A stretch of DNA of 49,308 bases from Bacillus sp. B1-b2 (GTDB lineage: Bacteria; Bacillota; Bacilli; Bacillales; Cytobacillaceae): NCBI RefSeq assembly GCF_009183415.1, contig NZ_WEHU01000031.1, positions 1 to 49,308 of the forward strand. The letters are read 5' to 3'. Positions within the stretch are counted from its first letter, which is position 1. Every line of letters starts with the position of its first letter. A program made the translations under genes and the position numbers. Positions 27,295 to 38,430 of this stretch are shown here, piece by piece. Below the pieces are notes generated by a model that was given only the letters and a program-made list of their open reading frames with translations, did not search any database and was not told where the DNA came from.

Positions 27295-27912
27295 ATGAAC
27301 CTTTATTCTAGTATTTTCGATAAAAAAGAGCTACCTGTTAGAATAGCCTATGATGAGCAACTTGCATCTTATAAAATTGCTGAAAATTTATCCAAGTATT
27401 TACCTAAAAACCACTCCACACAGCCCATTGTTTTTATCTGTATTGGAACAGATAGATCTACAGGGGATTCACTTGGCCCTTTAATTGGCACCTTATTAAG
27501 TGAAAAGAGTGTCGCTCCATTTCATGTATATGGAACATTAGATGATCCTATCCATGCTCTTAACTTAGAAGAAAAATTAAAAGAAATTCATCTTAAACAT
27601 ATGAATCCTTATATAATAGGCATCGATGCTTGTCTTGGAAGAATGAAAAGTGTTGGTGTTATTCAGATTGGAGATGGTCCTGTTAAGCCAGGTAGTGGAG
27701 TAAAAAAAGAGCTTCCACCTGTAGGAAATATTCATATTACAGGGATAGTTAATATTAGTGGGTTTATGGAGTTTTTAGTATTACAAAATACTAGATTAAG
27801 TTTGGTCTTAAATATGGCGAAAATTATTTCTAAAGGAATCTATCAAGCAAGCCTCCGTTATATTCATAGAAATGAATTTGAGGAATTGGCAATAAAAGAA
27901 AGACCAGTTTAA
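27295..27912 (+). CDS. yyaC: Spore protease-like protein YyaC (DUF1256)
   Basis: This 205-aa protein matches the YyaC family, whose fold resembles the germination protease GPR. Motifs are CIGTDRSTGDSLGPLIG, YGTLDDPIHALNL, and GIDACLGRMKSVGVI. In B. subtilis it is expressed in the forespore. AAAGGAG precedes the ATG. It is the only plus-strand gene between rlmH and dnaA, hence head-on to replication, between soj-spo0J and mscS. Confidence 0.93.
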   Translation: MNLYSSIFDKKELPVRIAYDEQLASYKIAENLSKYLPKNHSTQPIVFICIGTDRSTGDSLGPLIGTLLSEKSVAPFHVYGTLDDPIHALNLEEKLKEIHLKHMNPYIIGIDACLGRMKSVGVIQIGDGPVKPGSGVKKELPPVGNIHITGIVNISGFMEFLVLQNTRLSLVLNMAKIISKGIYQASLRYIHRNEFEELAIKERPV

Positions 27913-27918
27913 AAAGAA

Positions 27919-27952
27919 AGGAAGACTCCTACTAGTTGGTAGAAGTCTTCCT
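27919..27952. terminator. Bidirectional terminator between yyaC and spo0J
   Basis: AGGAAGACT and AGTCTTCCT arms enclose an inner CCTAC/GGTAG stem, between convergent genes. It is followed by TATTTTATT on the plus strand and preceded by AAAAAGAA, so it serves both directions. Confidence 0.8.
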
Positions 27953-27958
27953 ATTTTA

Positions 27959-28816
27959 TTATAGCTCATTTTCTAATTCAAAGAGCTGAAGAATACGATT
28001 CAAATCATCATTTGAGAAAAATTCGATTTCGATTTTCCCCTTATTCTTATTCTGTTTAATGTGTACAGTAGTCCCAAATCTTTCTCGTAAATAAGATTCC
28101 TGTTCTCTTATATAAACATTTTTTGTTTCTTTTTTTTCTATATTTGTTTCACGTGAAACATTTTCGTTTAATTGCTGTATTAAATGCTCCAGCTGCCTAA
28201 CATTTAATGATTCTTTTAAAATTTTATCAACAAGTACAGGTAACTTGTCTTTATTTTTCAAACCAAGCAGTGCTCGTCCATGTCCCATTGAAATTTTTCC
28301 ATCATTAATATAATTTTGTACTGCCTTAGGTAAGGAGAGTAATCGCACAATATTAGCAATATGAGGTCTACTTTTTCCTAGTCGGTTAGCTAGCTCTTCT
28401 TGTGTGAATTTTAGTTTTTTCATTAATGTTTGATAAGCTAGACCTTCTTCTATTGGAGATAAATCTTCTCTTTGGAGATTCTCAAGTACAGCTAACTCCA
28501 TCATCTGTTGTTCGCTTAACTCACGAATAACGGCAGGTATAACCTTTAGATTTGCTGCTTTAGCTGCCCGAAATCTACGCTCACCAACAACAATCTCATA
28601 TCCTTTGATGCTTTTTCGAACAATGATTGGCTGAAGGATTCCGTGCTCTATAATAGAATTTTTCAATTCTTCAATAGCTTCTTCATTAAAGACCTTCCTT
28701 GGTTGATATGGGTTAGGTCTTAACTCGTTAATAGCTACTTCTTGAATAACTTCTCCCTTATCTGCTTCCATTTTTGGAAAGAAAGCATCTAGACCTTTTC
28801 CTAGTCCCTTAGCCAC
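27959..28816 (-). CDS. spo0J: Chromosome partitioning protein ParB / Spo0J
   Basis: This 285-aa CTP-dependent DNA clamp binds parS, spreads and loads SMC. It has the N-terminal MAKGLGKGLDAFFP (Soj-activating peptide), the ParB/Srx CTPase motif GERRFRAAK, a helix-turn-helix (QEELANRLGKSRPHIANIVRLL) and a C-terminal dimer domain. A perfect parS lies inside its own coding sequence, as in B. subtilis. It overlaps soj by 8 bases. Confidence 0.97.
   Translation of the reverse strand: MAKGLGKGLDAFFPKMEADKGEVIQEVAINELRPNPYQPRKVFNEEAIEELKNSIIEHGILQPIIVRKSIKGYEIVVGERRFRAAKAANLKVIPAVIRELSEQQMMELAVLENLQREDLSPIEEGLAYQTLMKKLKFTQEELANRLGKSRPHIANIVRLLSLPKAVQNYINDGKISMGHGRALLGLKNKDKLPVLVDKILKESLNVRQLEHLIQQLNENVSRETNIEKKETKNVYIREQESYLRERFGTTVHIKQNKNKGKIEIEFFSNDDLNRILQLFELENEL
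28145..28160. promoter_or_regulatory. parS site inside spo0J
   Basis: Perfect TGTTTCACGTGAAACA, read in frame as Val-Ser-Arg-Glu-Thr. It is the conserved parS within spo0J. Confidence 0.96.
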
Positions 28817-29570
28817 TAGTCACCACTTCCTTTGCTAGGTCTAAATAAACTTCTGCACCACGTGATTTTGGATCATATATGATAATCGGTTCTCCATGAC
28901 TTGGAGCTTCTGATAATCGTATATTTCTTGGGATAATTGTTTTATAAACTTTGTCTTGGAAATATTTTTTTACTTCTTCTATTACTTGTAAACCTAAGTT
29001 GGTTCTTGCATCTAGCATAGTTAGAAGAACACCTTCTATTGCTAGTTCATGATTTAGATGTTTTTGGACAAGGCGAACAGTGTTAAGAAGCTGACTTAAA
29101 CCTTCTAAGGCATAATATTCGCACTGAACGGGAATAAGGACTGCATCTGATGCTGTTAAGGCGTTAATCGTTAATAAGCCCAAGGAAGGAGGACAATCTA
29201 TTAATACATAATCGTAGTTTCCTTTTACTTCATCTAATGCTCTTTTCAGCCTTACTTCCCTCGAAATAGTGGAAACTAGTTCTATTTCTGCCCCAGCCAA
29301 TTGTATGGTTGCTGGTATCACTTCTAAGTTTTCTACATTTGTTTGTTTAATCACTTTACTTGCTTCCACATCATCAACCAAAACATCATAGATACAGTGA
29401 TCAACGTCTGCTTTTTCAATACCTACACCGCTAGTAGCATTTCCTTGTGGATCAATATCTACTAGTAGTACGCGTTTTCCTATATATGCTAAACAAGAGC
29501 CAAGATTGACTGAGGTAGTTGTTTTTCCCACTCCACCTTTTTGGTTAGCAACAGTAATAATTTTACCCAT
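28809..29570 (-). CDS. soj: ParA-type ATPase Soj
   Basis: This 253-aa deviant Walker-A ATPase carries KGGVGKTTT near the N terminus, DIDPQGNATSG and DYVLIDCPPSLG. It works with Spo0J in chromosome organisation and controls DnaA activity at oriC. The start at 29570 (MGKIITVANQ) has AGGTAGGTG upstream; the frame extends eight codons further but that portion holds the ribosome site. Confidence 0.97.
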   Translation of the reverse strand: MGKIITVANQKGGVGKTTTSVNLGSCLAYIGKRVLLVDIDPQGNATSGVGIEKADVDHCIYDVLVDDVEASKVIKQTNVENLEVIPATIQLAGAEIELVSTISREVRLKRALDEVKGNYDYVLIDCPPSLGLLTINALTASDAVLIPVQCEYYALEGLSQLLNTVRLVQKHLNHELAIEGVLLTMLDARTNLGLQVIEEVKKYFQDKVYKTIIPRNIRLSEAPSHGEPIIIYDPKSRGAEVYLDLAKEVVTSG

Positions 29571-29954
29571 GATGTCACCTACCTTTAATTCCATACATAC
29601 TAATAGATTTTATTAGCGATGGCTTATCATTATAGAATAGATTCGAAAATTAATAGCTTATATGTTTACTATAAAGAAAAAACATTACTTTAACTACACA
29701 AAATTGATTACAAATGTATAAAAATTAACATACATATAATCTCGTTTATATTTTATCACGAAAACTTGCAAATATCGTCTTTTTTCTTTTTTATGTGACT
29801 TAAATTGGAATATAAAAGGAGAAGAAGATGAAATTAGGGTAATTTTCAGGAGATAATGGAAAGAGGATTTACATCTAGAGGTTACTATAGTACAAAAGAG
29901 TAAAAAGGAGATCCTAATTACTCTTTTGACTATTGATTTATATTTATAATATAG
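29571..29954. other. noc-soj intergenic region
   Basis: About 380 bases without a gene. A perfect -10 hexamer TATAAT lies on the minus strand at 29629-29634, before soj, but its -35 is poor. A long inverted repeat at 29887-29933 (CAAAAGAGTAA / TTACTCTTTTG, extended by ATAGT/ACTAT) follows noc and may end its transcript, though no T-run follows. Confidence 0.45.
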
Positions 29955-30842
29955 CTATTTCTTTTTTGGTATTTTAATAGTAAATTGATAAAAATCTTCG
30001 AACTCTTCTTCTTCTGCATTTAAATTGATACCACTATCAGAAACCATTGTCAGTGACTGGCGAATCGTATTTACAGCTATACGCATATCCTTACTAAAAG
30101 CCTTTCTTTTTGGTTTTGGCTTTTGCTTAGATTGTTCAAGCATTTTTACAACTCTTTCTTCTGTTTGCTTCACATTTAAGCTTTTCTCAATTATTTCTTG
30201 TAATAAATATACTTGCTTTTCTTTTTCCTTAAGTGGAATCATAGAGCGAGCATGACGTTCAGAAATTTGTTTACTTAATAAAGCATCTTGAATCTCTTCT
30301 GGTAATTTCAGCAATCTTAGCTTGTTGGCAACAGTGGACTGACCTTTTCCTAATCTTTGTGCAAGTGCCTCTTGAGTGAGATTATGTAATTCTAATAACT
30401 TCCCATAAGCAACAGCCTCTTCAATCGGAGAAAGCTCCTCTCGCTGAAGATTTTCAATTAGGGCCACAGAAGCTGTTTCGGTATCATTCATATTCTTAAT
30501 AATAGCTGGTGCTTCATCCCAGCCTAAAAACTTCATTGCTCTCCATCTACGTTCACCGGCAATGATTTCATATTTACTTTGCTCAAACTCTCTTACTACT
30601 ATTGGTTGAATAATACCATGTGTATGAATGGTTCGAGCTAATTCTTCAATTTTTTCATTGTCAAACACGGTTCTTGGCTGAAAACGGTTAGGAACAATCT
30701 GATTGATTGGGATTCTTTTTACCTCTTCATTATGACCCATCATCTCAATCTCCTCTTGAGCACTATTTGCTTCTAATGGATTATTATTTACTTGATCTCC
30801 CTTTTCGCCTAGGCCAAAAAAGCGTGAGAAAGAAGGCTTCAT
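29955..30842 (-). CDS. noc: Nucleoid occlusion protein Noc
   Basis: This 295-aa ParB paralogue prevents division over the nucleoid. The N-terminal [15 protein letters not shown] is the membrane-targeting amphipathic helix typical of Noc and absent from Spo0J. The CTPase motif GERRWRAMK and the HTH ([25 protein letters not shown]) follow. The ATG at 30842 is chosen over the preceding GTG to match the family N terminus. It is transcribed after rsmG in gene order but separated from it by 200 bases. Confidence 0.95.
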   Translation of the reverse strand: MKPSFSRFFGLGEKGDQVNNNPLEANSAQEEIEMMGHNEEVKRIPINQIVPNRFQPRTVFDNEKIEELARTIHTHGIIQPIVVREFEQSKYEIIAGERRWRAMKFLGWDEAPAIIKNMNDTETASVALIENLQREELSPIEEAVAYGKLLELHNLTQEALAQRLGKGQSTVANKLRLLKLPEEIQDALLSKQISERHARSMIPLKEKEKQVYLLQEIIEKSLNVKQTEERVVKMLEQSKQKPKPKRKAFSKDMRIAVNTIRQSLTMVSDSGINLNAEEEEFEDFYQFTIKIPKKK

Positions 30843-31047
30843 CACCCTGCACCACCTTTACGAAACTCCCTATTTATAATTCTCTGAAAACACGTAACAA
30901 TCCCTACAAGTCTTGCAATATATAATAAACTTCAACTATCACTTTACACAGTTTGCACGATATCCCACTATTTAAAGCTTCTAGATGAAGGAATATTCTT
31001 TTTTTATAGAGGAAGCCTTTGCTATAAGACTGCCTCTACTATTTTTA

Positions 31048-31767
31048 TCATTCAATAGGTTCTTTATTAGGTGTTCCTGCTTTTCTTGGATATTTCTTTG
31101 GTGTTCCTTTTTCTTTAGAAATAACAAGTATATTTCTTTCACTTTCTTCTATAGGTAACATGAAAGAATGAGTAGCTGTTATTTTTCCTCCTAATAAGGA
31201 AACAGCCTTCTTCCCTGCTTCTGTTTCTTCCTTTGCACTCGCTGCTTTCATAGCTACAAAGGATCCTCCTACTTTAACAAGAGGTAAGCATAACTCGCTT
31301 AAAACAGATAATCTAGCTACCGCTCTAGCTGTTACTATATCAAATGACTCTCTAAAATTTGGATTTTGGCCAAAAGTTTCTGCTCGATCATGGATAAATT
31401 GAACATGTTCTAATTCTAAAACACTAGCTAAATGTTCTAAAAATCCGATTCTCTTTTTTAAAGAATCTACAATAGTAACTTGTAATTCTGGAAAAACAAT
31501 TTTCAGAGGGATGCTAGGAAACCCAGCACCTGCACCAACATCACATAAACGCGCATTGGTGCGGAACCCCTCAAAATAAAAGCCCGCTGTAATAGAGTCA
31601 TAAAAATGCTTTAGATAAACATCTGGTTCATCAGTTATAGCTGTCAGATTCATCTTTTCATTCCAGCTGACTAATGTTTCATAATATTGTTCAAATTGTT
31701 TCAGCTGCTTCTCTGATAAGGTGATTCCCTTTTCTAAAAGCATGTTGATAAATAGTTCCGTATTCAT
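31048..31767 (-). CDS. rsmG: 16S rRNA (guanine-527-N7)-methyltransferase RsmG
   Basis: This 239-aa SAM-dependent methyltransferase shows the SAM motif [16 protein letters not shown] and the conserved [10 protein letters not shown] region. Length equals the B. subtilis protein. The start at 31767 is chosen for AAAGGG seven bases upstream; the frame extends 12 codons into mnmG. Loss of this enzyme gives low-level streptomycin resistance in other species. It is the last gene of mnmE-mnmG-rsmG. Confidence 0.97.
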   Translation of the reverse strand: MNTELFINMLLEKGITLSEKQLKQFEQYYETLVSWNEKMNLTAITDEPDVYLKHFYDSITAGFYFEGFRTNARLCDVGAGAGFPSIPLKIVFPELQVTIVDSLKKRIGFLEHLASVLELEHVQFIHDRAETFGQNPNFRESFDIVTARAVARLSVLSELCLPLVKVGGSFVAMKAASAKEETEAGKKAVSLLGGKITATHSFMLPIEESERNILVISKEKGTPKKYPRKAGTPNKEPIE

Positions 31768-31789
31768 AGAAGTACCCTTTCTACAGTGG

Positions 31790-33673
31790 TTATACTCGAG
31801 CAACCTTGCCTTGTTCTAAATATACTAGCAAAATAGAAATATCTGCTGGATTAACACCTGAAATTCTAGAAGCTTGTGCAATAGAAAGTGGACGTACATC
31901 TTTCAGCTTTTGCTTGGCTTCTGTTGCTAAACTGGAAATAGCATCATAATCAATGTTTTCCGGTATTTTTTTATTTTCCATTTTCTTAAGTCTTTCTACC
32001 TGTTGTAAAGACTTTTCAATATAACCTTCATACTTGATTTGAATTTCTACTTGCTCTTTAATATCATCTGTTAAAGCTGCTTCACTTGGAGTCAGCAGAG
32101 AGATATGCTGGTAGTTCATTTCTGGTCTTCTTAAAAGATCTGCTGCTTTTATTCCATCTTTTAACTCACTACCACCTTGTTCTCTAATAGTAGATTGAAC
32201 TTGTTCATTAGGTTTGAGTAACACTTCTTTTAATCGTTGCTTTTCTTCCTCAATTAATCGTTTTTTCTCAGAGAAGCTAGCATAACGCTCTTCTGTTATT
32301 AGTCCAATTTCATAACCAATATCTGTTAGGCGTAAATCAGCATTATCGTGACGAAGTAGCAAACGGTATTCGGCTCTTGATGTTAATAGTCGATAAGGCT
32401 CGTTTGTTCCTTTTGTTACTAAATCGTCTATTAGAACACCAATATAAGCATCTGAACGACTTAAAATAACTTCTTCTTTGCCGATTGCATTTAAACCAGC
32501 ATTCATACCAGCCATCAACCCTTGACCTGCTGCTTCCTCATATCCAGAAGTACCATTAATTTGACCTGCTGTGTATAGGTTCTTAATTTTCTTTGTTTCT
32601 AGTGTTGGCCATAGTTGAGTTGGCACAATTGAATCATACTCAATGGCATATCCAGCTCTCATCATCTGCACATTTTCTAAACCAGGAATTGTTCGTAAGA
32701 TTTCTTGTTGGACATCTTCTGGCAAGCTAGTAGATAGGCCTTGTACATAAACTTCTTGCGTGTTTTTCCCTTCTGGTTCAAGGAAGATTTGATGTCTTGG
32801 CTTATCATTGAAACGCACTACCTTATCCTCGATAGATGGGCAGTACCTTGGACCTGTCCCTTTAATCATTCCTGAATACATAGGGGAACGGTGTAGATTT
32901 GCATCAATAATTTGGTGAGTAGATTCATTTGTATATGTTAACCAACATGGTAGCTGTTCTGTAATATAATTCGTTGTTTCATAAGAAAAGGATCTTGGGA
33001 CATCATCACCTGGTTGAATTTCTGTTTTACTGTAATCAATTGAATGACTGTTTACCCGTGGTGGTGTACCCGTTTTAAAACGTACTAAATCAAAACCTAG
33101 TTCTTGTAAATGTTCTGATAATCGGACAGATGGCTGCTGATTATTAGGACCGCTTGAATATTTTAGTTCCCCTAAAATAATTTCTCCACGTAGGTATGTG
33201 CCTGTTGTAATAACCACAGTATTAGCACGGTATATTGCACCTGTTTTTGTGACAACACCTTTTACCACTTGGTCCTCTACAATTAATTCTTCTACCATTC
33301 CTTGTATTAAAGTTAAATTAGATTCATTTTCTAACGTCTTTTTCATTTCGTGTTGATATAAATATTTATCAGCCTGTGCTCTAAGGGCACGAACTGCAGG
33401 GCCTTTTCCTGTATTCAACATCCTCATTTGAATATATGTTTTATCAATATTCTTTCCCATTTCTCCGCCTAGAGCGTCGATTTCCCTTACAACTATTCCT
33501 TTTGCTGGTCCACCGACAGACGGATTACATGGCATAAAAGCAACCATATCTAAATTTATGGTTAGCATTAACGTTTTTGCGCCAACGCGAGCTGCTGCAA
33601 GTCCCGCTTCACAGCCAGCATGTCCTGCCCCAATAACGATAACGTCAAATTTTCCCGCTTCATAATGCATCAT
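31790..33673 (-). CDS. mnmG: tRNA uridine-34 5-carboxymethylaminomethyl synthase subunit MnmG (GidA)
   Basis: This 627-aa FAD protein works with MnmE to modify the wobble uridine of several tRNAs. Features are the FAD-binding [10 protein letters not shown] near residue 15, [24 protein letters not shown] and the C-terminal helical MnmE-binding region. AAAAGGAGG precedes the ATG. It begins 33 bases after mnmE. Confidence 0.98.
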   Translation of the reverse strand: MMHYEAGKFDVIVIGAGHAGCEAGLAAARVGAKTLMLTINLDMVAFMPCNPSVGGPAKGIVVREIDALGGEMGKNIDKTYIQMRMLNTGKGPAVRALRAQADKYLYQHEMKKTLENESNLTLIQGMVEELIVEDQVVKGVVTKTGAIYRANTVVITTGTYLRGEIILGELKYSSGPNNQQPSVRLSEHLQELGFDLVRFKTGTPPRVNSHSIDYSKTEIQPGDDVPRSFSYETTNYITEQLPCWLTYTNESTHQIIDANLHRSPMYSGMIKGTGPRYCPSIEDKVVRFNDKPRHQIFLEPEGKNTQEVYVQGLSTSLPEDVQQEILRTIPGLENVQMMRAGYAIEYDSIVPTQLWPTLETKKIKNLYTAGQINGTSGYEEAAGQGLMAGMNAGLNAIGKEEVILSRSDAYIGVLIDDLVTKGTNEPYRLLTSRAEYRLLLRHDNADLRLTDIGYEIGLITEERYASFSEKKRLIEEEKQRLKEVLLKPNEQVQSTIREQGGSELKDGIKAADLLRRPEMNYQHISLLTPSEAALTDDIKEQVEIQIKYEGYIEKSLQQVERLKKMENKKIPENIDYDAISSLATEAKQKLKDVRPLSIAQASRISGVNPADISILLVYLEQGKVARV

Positions 33674-33706
33674 GATGCCTCCTTTTATCCTAAATTCCGT
33701 ACTTTC

Positions 33707-35092
33707 TTATTTTCCTAAACAGAACTGTGAAAATAACTGGTCAATTAAACTTTCATGAACACTATCACCAATAATTTCACCAAGTAGTTCCCATGTTCTT
33801 GTTAAATCAATTTGAACTATGTCAATTGGCGTACCATTTTCTGCACCCTCAATAGCTTCACTTATAGAGCCTAAAGCTTGATGTAATAAAGAGATATGTC
33901 TTGAGTTAGAAACATATGTCATATCACTAGACTCAATTGTTCCTTCGAAAAATAAGGAAGCGATAGCCTCTTCTAGAAGATCAATGCCTTTATCCTCTAA
34001 TAATGATGTAGTGATAATTTTTCGATTTCCTGCCAATTGCTTTACTTGCTCTAAATCAATTTGTTGTGGCAAATCTGTTTTATTAACAATGACTATAAAG
34101 TCCATACCCTCTGCTGCTTTAAATATGTTTCTATCCTCTATCGTTAATTCTTCTGCGGAGTTTAATACTAATAATATTAAATCTGCTTCTTTTAATACTT
34201 TTCGAGATTTTTCCACACCGATTTGTTCAACTATATCTTCTGTTTCTCGAATTCCTGCTGTGTCTAATAAACGAAGCGGAACTCCTCTCACATTTACATA
34301 TTCTTCAATAACATCTCTAGTAGTTCCAGCAATATCTGTAACAATAGCTTTATTCTCTTGTACTAGACTATTTAAAAGAGAAGACTTCCCTACATTTGGT
34401 CTTCCTACTATTACTGTTGCTAAACCTTCTCGCAAAATCTTTCCTTGCTGAGATGTCTGCAATAATTTATTTATTTCATCACGAATATAGATAGATTTCT
34501 CCAGCATTAAGCTCTGTGTCATTTCTTCTACATCATCGTATTCAGGATAATCAATGTTAACCTCTACTTGTGCTAATGTTTCTAATATTTCTTGGCGCAA
34601 ATGTCTAACTAATTTAGACAATCTACCTTCCATTTGACCTAAAGCCACATTCATTGCACGATCTGTCTTGGCTCTTATTAAGTCCATTACTCCCTCTGCT
34701 TGAGAGAGATCTATTCTTCCATTAAGGAAAGCTCTTTTTGTAAACTCTCCTGGTTCAGCAATTCTTGCACCATGGATGATTGTTAGTTGTAATAAACGAT
34801 TTACTGAAGCAATGCCTCCATGACAATTGATTTCAATAACATCTTCTTTTGTAAATGTTCTTGGCCCTCTCATCACTGAAATCATTACTTCTTCTACCAC
34901 TTCTTGTGTTGCTGGATCAACTATATGACCATAGTGAATCGTATGAGTTGCTACTTCACTCAATTTTTTTTGATTTATGCTTTTAAACAGTTTATCTGCA
35001 ATTTGAACTGAATCTGGCCCACTCATACGAACAATTGCTATCGCTCCCTCACCCATTGGAGTCGATATTGCGGCAATCGTATCTAAATCCAT
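33707..35092 (-). CDS. mnmE: tRNA modification GTPase MnmE (TrmE/ThdF)
   Basis: This 461-aa three-domain protein has an N-terminal tetrahydrofolate-binding domain (1-120), a helical region, and a G domain with [17 protein letters not shown] and NKTD. The C terminus FCLGK carries the catalytic CxGK motif. The start at 35092 ([21 protein letters not shown]) matches the family; a GTG three codons upstream overlaps the GAGGTG site. A DnaA-box cluster lies in its upstream region. Confidence 0.97.
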   Translation of the reverse strand: MDLDTIAAISTPMGEGAIAIVRMSGPDSVQIADKLFKSINQKKLSEVATHTIHYGHIVDPATQEVVEEVMISVMRGPRTFTKEDVIEINCHGGIASVNRLLQLTIIHGARIAEPGEFTKRAFLNGRIDLSQAEGVMDLIRAKTDRAMNVALGQMEGRLSKLVRHLRQEILETLAQVEVNIDYPEYDDVEEMTQSLMLEKSIYIRDEINKLLQTSQQGKILREGLATVIVGRPNVGKSSLLNSLVQENKAIVTDIAGTTRDVIEEYVNVRGVPLRLLDTAGIRETEDIVEQIGVEKSRKVLKEADLILLVLNSAEELTIEDRNIFKAAEGMDFIVIVNKTDLPQQIDLEQVKQLAGNRKIITTSLLEDKGIDLLEEAIASLFFEGTIESSDMTYVSNSRHISLLHQALGSISEAIEGAENGTPIDIVQIDLTRTWELLGEIIGDSVHESLIDQLFSQFCLGK

Positions 35093-35426
35093 TCTATTCA
35101 CCTCGAGTTTCTTCCAAATATCTATATATAACTTTCGTAAGCATCTTTGACATGACTACAATAGATTAGATTAACATATCCACAAGTTTAAAAAAAGAAA
35201 AAAATCCGCGCAATTATCCACAACATACTTGTCTATTTCCTTTTATTTTATCTTATCCACATGTGAATAACAATAAAACGAAAAAGAAATATATTATCTT
35301 AACAAAGAAAAAAATTATTTCTTGTCAAAAAAGAGTCTGAGACTGCCCTTAATTGAAATGACCGTAATAAAAATCGGTAAAAAAAACGGAATGAAGCATC
35401 TAGCTAAACTAGAGCTTCATTCCGTT
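35093..35426. other. jag-mnmE intergenic region with DnaA boxes
   Basis: About 330 bases without a gene. It contains a DnaA-box cluster (35176-35271) and the jag terminator (35383-35428). The mnmE promoter should also be here; none is assigned. Confidence 0.5.
35176..35271 (+). promoter_or_regulatory. DnaA-box cluster upstream of mnmE
   Basis: Perfect TTATCCACA at 35214-35222 and 35253-35261, one-mismatch ATATCCACA at 35176-35184 and inverted TGTGAATAA at 35263-35271. It matches, from memory, a DnaA-binding region described near thdF in B. subtilis. Confidence 0.65.
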
Positions 35427-35428
35427 TT
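35383..35428 (-). terminator. Terminator of the rnpA-spoIIIJ-jag operon
   Basis: A 15-bp perfect stem AAAACGGAATGAAGC/GCTTCATTCCGTTTT with T-run on the minus strand overlaps the jag stop. Confidence 0.9.
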
Positions 35429-36074
35429 ATTGTCTTTCCTTTATTATTTTACCTTTTTGAATGAATGGTGCGATAATAATATGACGCTTAACGTCCTCGC
35501 CTGACGAATATGTTCTAACGCCTTTAAAACGAACCAACGCAGAATGAATCGTTTTTCTCTCATTCGATGGCATCGGTTCTAGTGGTATTTCTTTTCCTAG
35601 TTTTACTACTTTATGAGCAATTCTTTCAGCAAGCTGTATAAGAGCTTGCTTTCTTCGCTCCCGATAACCTTCTGCATCTAAGGTAATGTTATAGTATTCT
35701 CTTGCTTCCTTGTTAATCACTAATTGTGCTAAATATTGAAGGGAGTTAAGGGTCTGACCACGTTTTCCTATTAAGAGTGCTATTTTGTCTCCAGACAGCT
35801 CATATAGAATATTTCTACCATTGGTCTGAATTTCTATGTGAACTTGAATCCCCATTTTTTCACAAACATCTACTAGAAAGTGTTTAACAAATTCTACTGG
35901 ATCTATTTTTCTCTTTACTATTACTTTTGCAAAACGAGCACCAAATCCCAAAAAACCTTTTTTTCCTTCATCAACAACAATGATTTCAACTTGATTTCTT
36001 GTTGTTTTTAACTGAGCTAAAGCTGACTCCACTGCTGCATCGACATTTTGTCCTACGGCAGTAACTTCTTTCAC
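35427..36074 (-). CDS. jag: Jag / KhpB RNA-binding protein
   Basis: This 215-aa protein has a Jag-N domain (1-50, [14 protein letters not shown]), a KH domain ([20 protein letters not shown]) and an R3H domain ([11 protein letters not shown]). KhpA/KhpB act in RNA regulation of cell elongation, and Jag is genetically tied to SpoIIIJ. The GTG start overlaps the spoIIIJ stop as GTGA, with AGGAGG upstream. Confidence 0.96.
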   Translation of the reverse strand: MKEVTAVGQNVDAAVESALAQLKTTRNQVEIIVVDEGKKGFLGFGARFAKVIVKRKIDPVEFVKHFLVDVCEKMGIQVHIEIQTNGRNILYELSGDKIALLIGKRGQTLNSLQYLAQLVINKEAREYYNITLDAEGYRERRKQALIQLAERIAHKVVKLGKEIPLEPMPSNERKTIHSALVRFKGVRTYSSGEDVKRHIIIAPFIQKGKIIKERQ

Positions 36075-36847
36075 TTTTTCGCTCCTCCTGCCTTACTTGT
36101 TTGAGCTGCCTGTTTAATTTCAGGTCCTTTAATAAAGTATGTTTGGATAATAGTGAAAATATTACCAACTACCCAATAAAGAGATAATGCAGCTGGGAAG
36201 TTAATGGCAAATACAAGAATCATAATTGGCATAATCCAAACCATCATTTGCATTTGTGGATTTGCAGGAGTACCTGCCATTGTCATCTTGGTTTGAATAA
36301 ATGTCGTAATACCTGCAATAATCGGTAGTAAATAATAAGGATCAGCTTCACCTAAACTAAACCATAAGAAATCATGAGAAGCGATTTCTCTTGTTCTAGA
36401 AATAGCATGGTAGAATCCGATTAGGATTGGCATTTGTACAATTAATGGAAAACAACCTGCTAATGGATTTACTTTATTCTCTTGGAATAGCTTCATTGTT
36501 TCTTCTTGAAGCTTTTGTTGAGTCTTTTGATCTTTAGAACTATATTTTTGTTGCAACTCTTTCATTTTTGGCTGAATAGCTTGCATTGCTTTCGCATTTT
36601 TCGTTTGTTTAATCATAAGTGGCAGAATAACTAGGCGAACTAGTATTGTAACAATGATAATAGATATACCATAGCTACCGCTTGCAAACTCTGCTGTTTT
36701 AATAATTAATTGTGATAATGGGTAAACAATCCATTCATTCCAAAAACCTTCACTCTTAGAGGTGATTGGCTGATTGAATTCTGAACAGCCAGCTAGAATA
36801 GTCATCAAAAAAATGAGACCGACTACCAATAATAATTTCTTTTTCAA
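36071..36847 (-). CDS. spoIIIJ: Membrane protein insertase SpoIIIJ (YidC/OxaA family)
   Basis: This 258-aa lipoprotein insertase has a signal peptide with lipobox LAGC (Cys21), then five predicted transmembrane segments ([36 protein letters not shown], and three near the C terminus). The conserved Arg in the first core helix is visible. It inserts membrane proteins alone or with Sec and is needed for forespore development. The start is taken as TTG at 36847, eight to nine bases after AGGAGG; the frame continues upstream through that site. Confidence 0.95.
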   Translation of the reverse strand: MKKKLLLVVGLIFLMTILAGCSEFNQPITSKSEGFWNEWIVYPLSQLIIKTAEFASGSYGISIIIVTILVRLVILPLMIKQTKNAKAMQAIQPKMKELQQKYSSKDQKTQQKLQEETMKLFQENKVNPLAGCFPLIVQMPILIGFYHAISRTREIASHDFLWFSLGEADPYYLLPIIAGITTFIQTKMTMAGTPANPQMQMMVWIMPIMILVFAINFPAALSLYWVVGNIFTIIQTYFIKGPEIKQAAQTSKAGGAKK

Positions 36848-36950
36848 GCTGCAAATCCTCCTGTGATACAAGATTTTATATTAAAAGAATCTCTTTCTAT
36901 TATTGTAACTGATATTCTGATGTTAGGAAACGCTTAAACATATTTTCCTA

Positions 36951-37298
36951 TTAATTCTTTCTTGATAGTACCTTAGCAATCTTTAATATATGTTCTAAAC
37001 TCTTCTTTAACTCTTCAAATTCCATATCTGAAACCGGTTTTCTAGCAATAATAACATAATCAAATGTATGCTCTAATTGACCTTCTAATTCTAGAAATGC
37101 CTGTCTAATATATCGTTTCACTTGATTTCTCATTACTGCATTTCCAATCTTCTTGCTAACAGATAAACCTATTCGAAAATGCGATTGCTCTTTTTTTGCT
37201 AGCTTATAAATAACAAACTGCCGATTAGCAAAAGATTGTCCTTTTTTAAAAACTAGCTGAAATTCTTTGTTCTTTTTTATTCTAAATTCTTTTCTCAA
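36951..37298 (-). CDS. rnpA: Ribonuclease P protein component
   Basis: This 115-aa basic protein binds the RNase P RNA and pre-tRNA leaders. The family signature is present ([27 protein letters not shown], RNxxKR motif). The start is TTG with GAAGGAG upstream. It lies between rpmH and spoIIIJ as is universal in bacilli. Confidence 0.96.
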   Translation of the reverse strand: MRKEFRIKKNKEFQLVFKKGQSFANRQFVIYKLAKKEQSHFRIGLSVSKKIGNAVMRNQVKRYIRQAFLELEGQLEHTFDYVIIARKPVSDMEFEELKKSLEHILKIAKVLSRKN

Positions 37299-37569
37299 AT
37301 TTTTTACTCCTTCAGATCCCTCAAGTTATTGGCTGACTTTTCATTAATCACAGGAAATAGCTTTAAACCAATATAATAACCTGAAGAAATTAGTCCTATT
37401 TTCATAATAGAGAGAAGGGGAATTATTTAATGAATAAAAGTTAGCCACTAGTTTCTTTCCATGCAAGTAGTGAATTACCACTACTATTTATTGACCAAAA
37501 CTAAAATTGGCATTCTTCATTCAAGCACCTTTTTAAGTTTTTTAATCTTTTTTTCTATAATTGAAAAAA

Positions 37570-37590
37570 GACCACTGACGTTTCAGTGGC
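37570..37590 (-). terminator. rpmH terminator or attenuator
   Basis: On the minus strand CCACTGA/TCAGTGG with a 4-base loop is followed by six T, directly after the rpmH stop. rnpA lies downstream on the same strand, so this may split or attenuate the transcript. Confidence 0.8.
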
Positions 37591-37755
<165 letters not shown>

Positions 37756-38105
37756 TTACAGACAGTCCTTACAATTATATAAACATAGGTAATTAATTGT
37801 CAACTATCATTTAATTTTCTTTTTAAAATCTATCTAGTAGTTAGTATCCTTTTTTCTTAGATCTTCTTCTAAATAAAAAATAATCGCTCCTCTAAACTTT
37901 ATCCTCGTCCGTTTATTATACCCCTAATTCCTTATAATAACTTACTTTTATCATAACATTTTACCATTTTTTCGACGATTGTGGATAAATTTCGACGTAA
38001 ATATTCTATCCACAACTGTTACTGACAACTTTTCAACAAACTAAAACCCTGTGGACATTTTTTACTAACAAGTTAATTAGCTTGTGGATAAGATATTAAA
38101 AAGCA

Positions 38106-38134
38106 TTGCAGTTATTGCTGTTTTTTGATATTAT
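38106..38134 (+). promoter_or_regulatory. dnaA promoter
   Basis: -35 TTGCAG and -10 TATTAT with a 17-base spacer, set among DnaA boxes, which fits DnaA autoregulation. Confidence 0.6.
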
Positions 38135-38430
38135 AGTTTTGTTTTCACATTTGAATAAATTATGTGCATAACTTCAATATCCACAGACTGTGGATAAACT
38201 GTGGACATCTTATTCTAACTATCTGGACAGAGTTGTCCACAATTAGTGGATACTGTCGAAATACCACTTATCTTCCTTATTATATATTTTTCCACATCTA
38301 TTTTTAGATAACGTATTTTATTTCTACCTATTTTGATATACGTATCTTCAATTTAGGTTTAGGCACAATAATATCGATTAGAAAAAATAAAAATTTCATT
38401 TAACATTTATGTCGAAATAAAGTGCAAAAA

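Noticed and set aside
29955-30842. Duplicate ParB as a plasmid-derived partition gene
   Set aside because: The N-terminal amphipathic helix and the position before rsmG identify it as Noc, a normal chromosomal paralogue.
31000-31047. rsmG terminator from the AGAGG/CCTCT hairpin
   Set aside because: The stem is imperfect and the minus strand has an A-run rather than a T-run after it.
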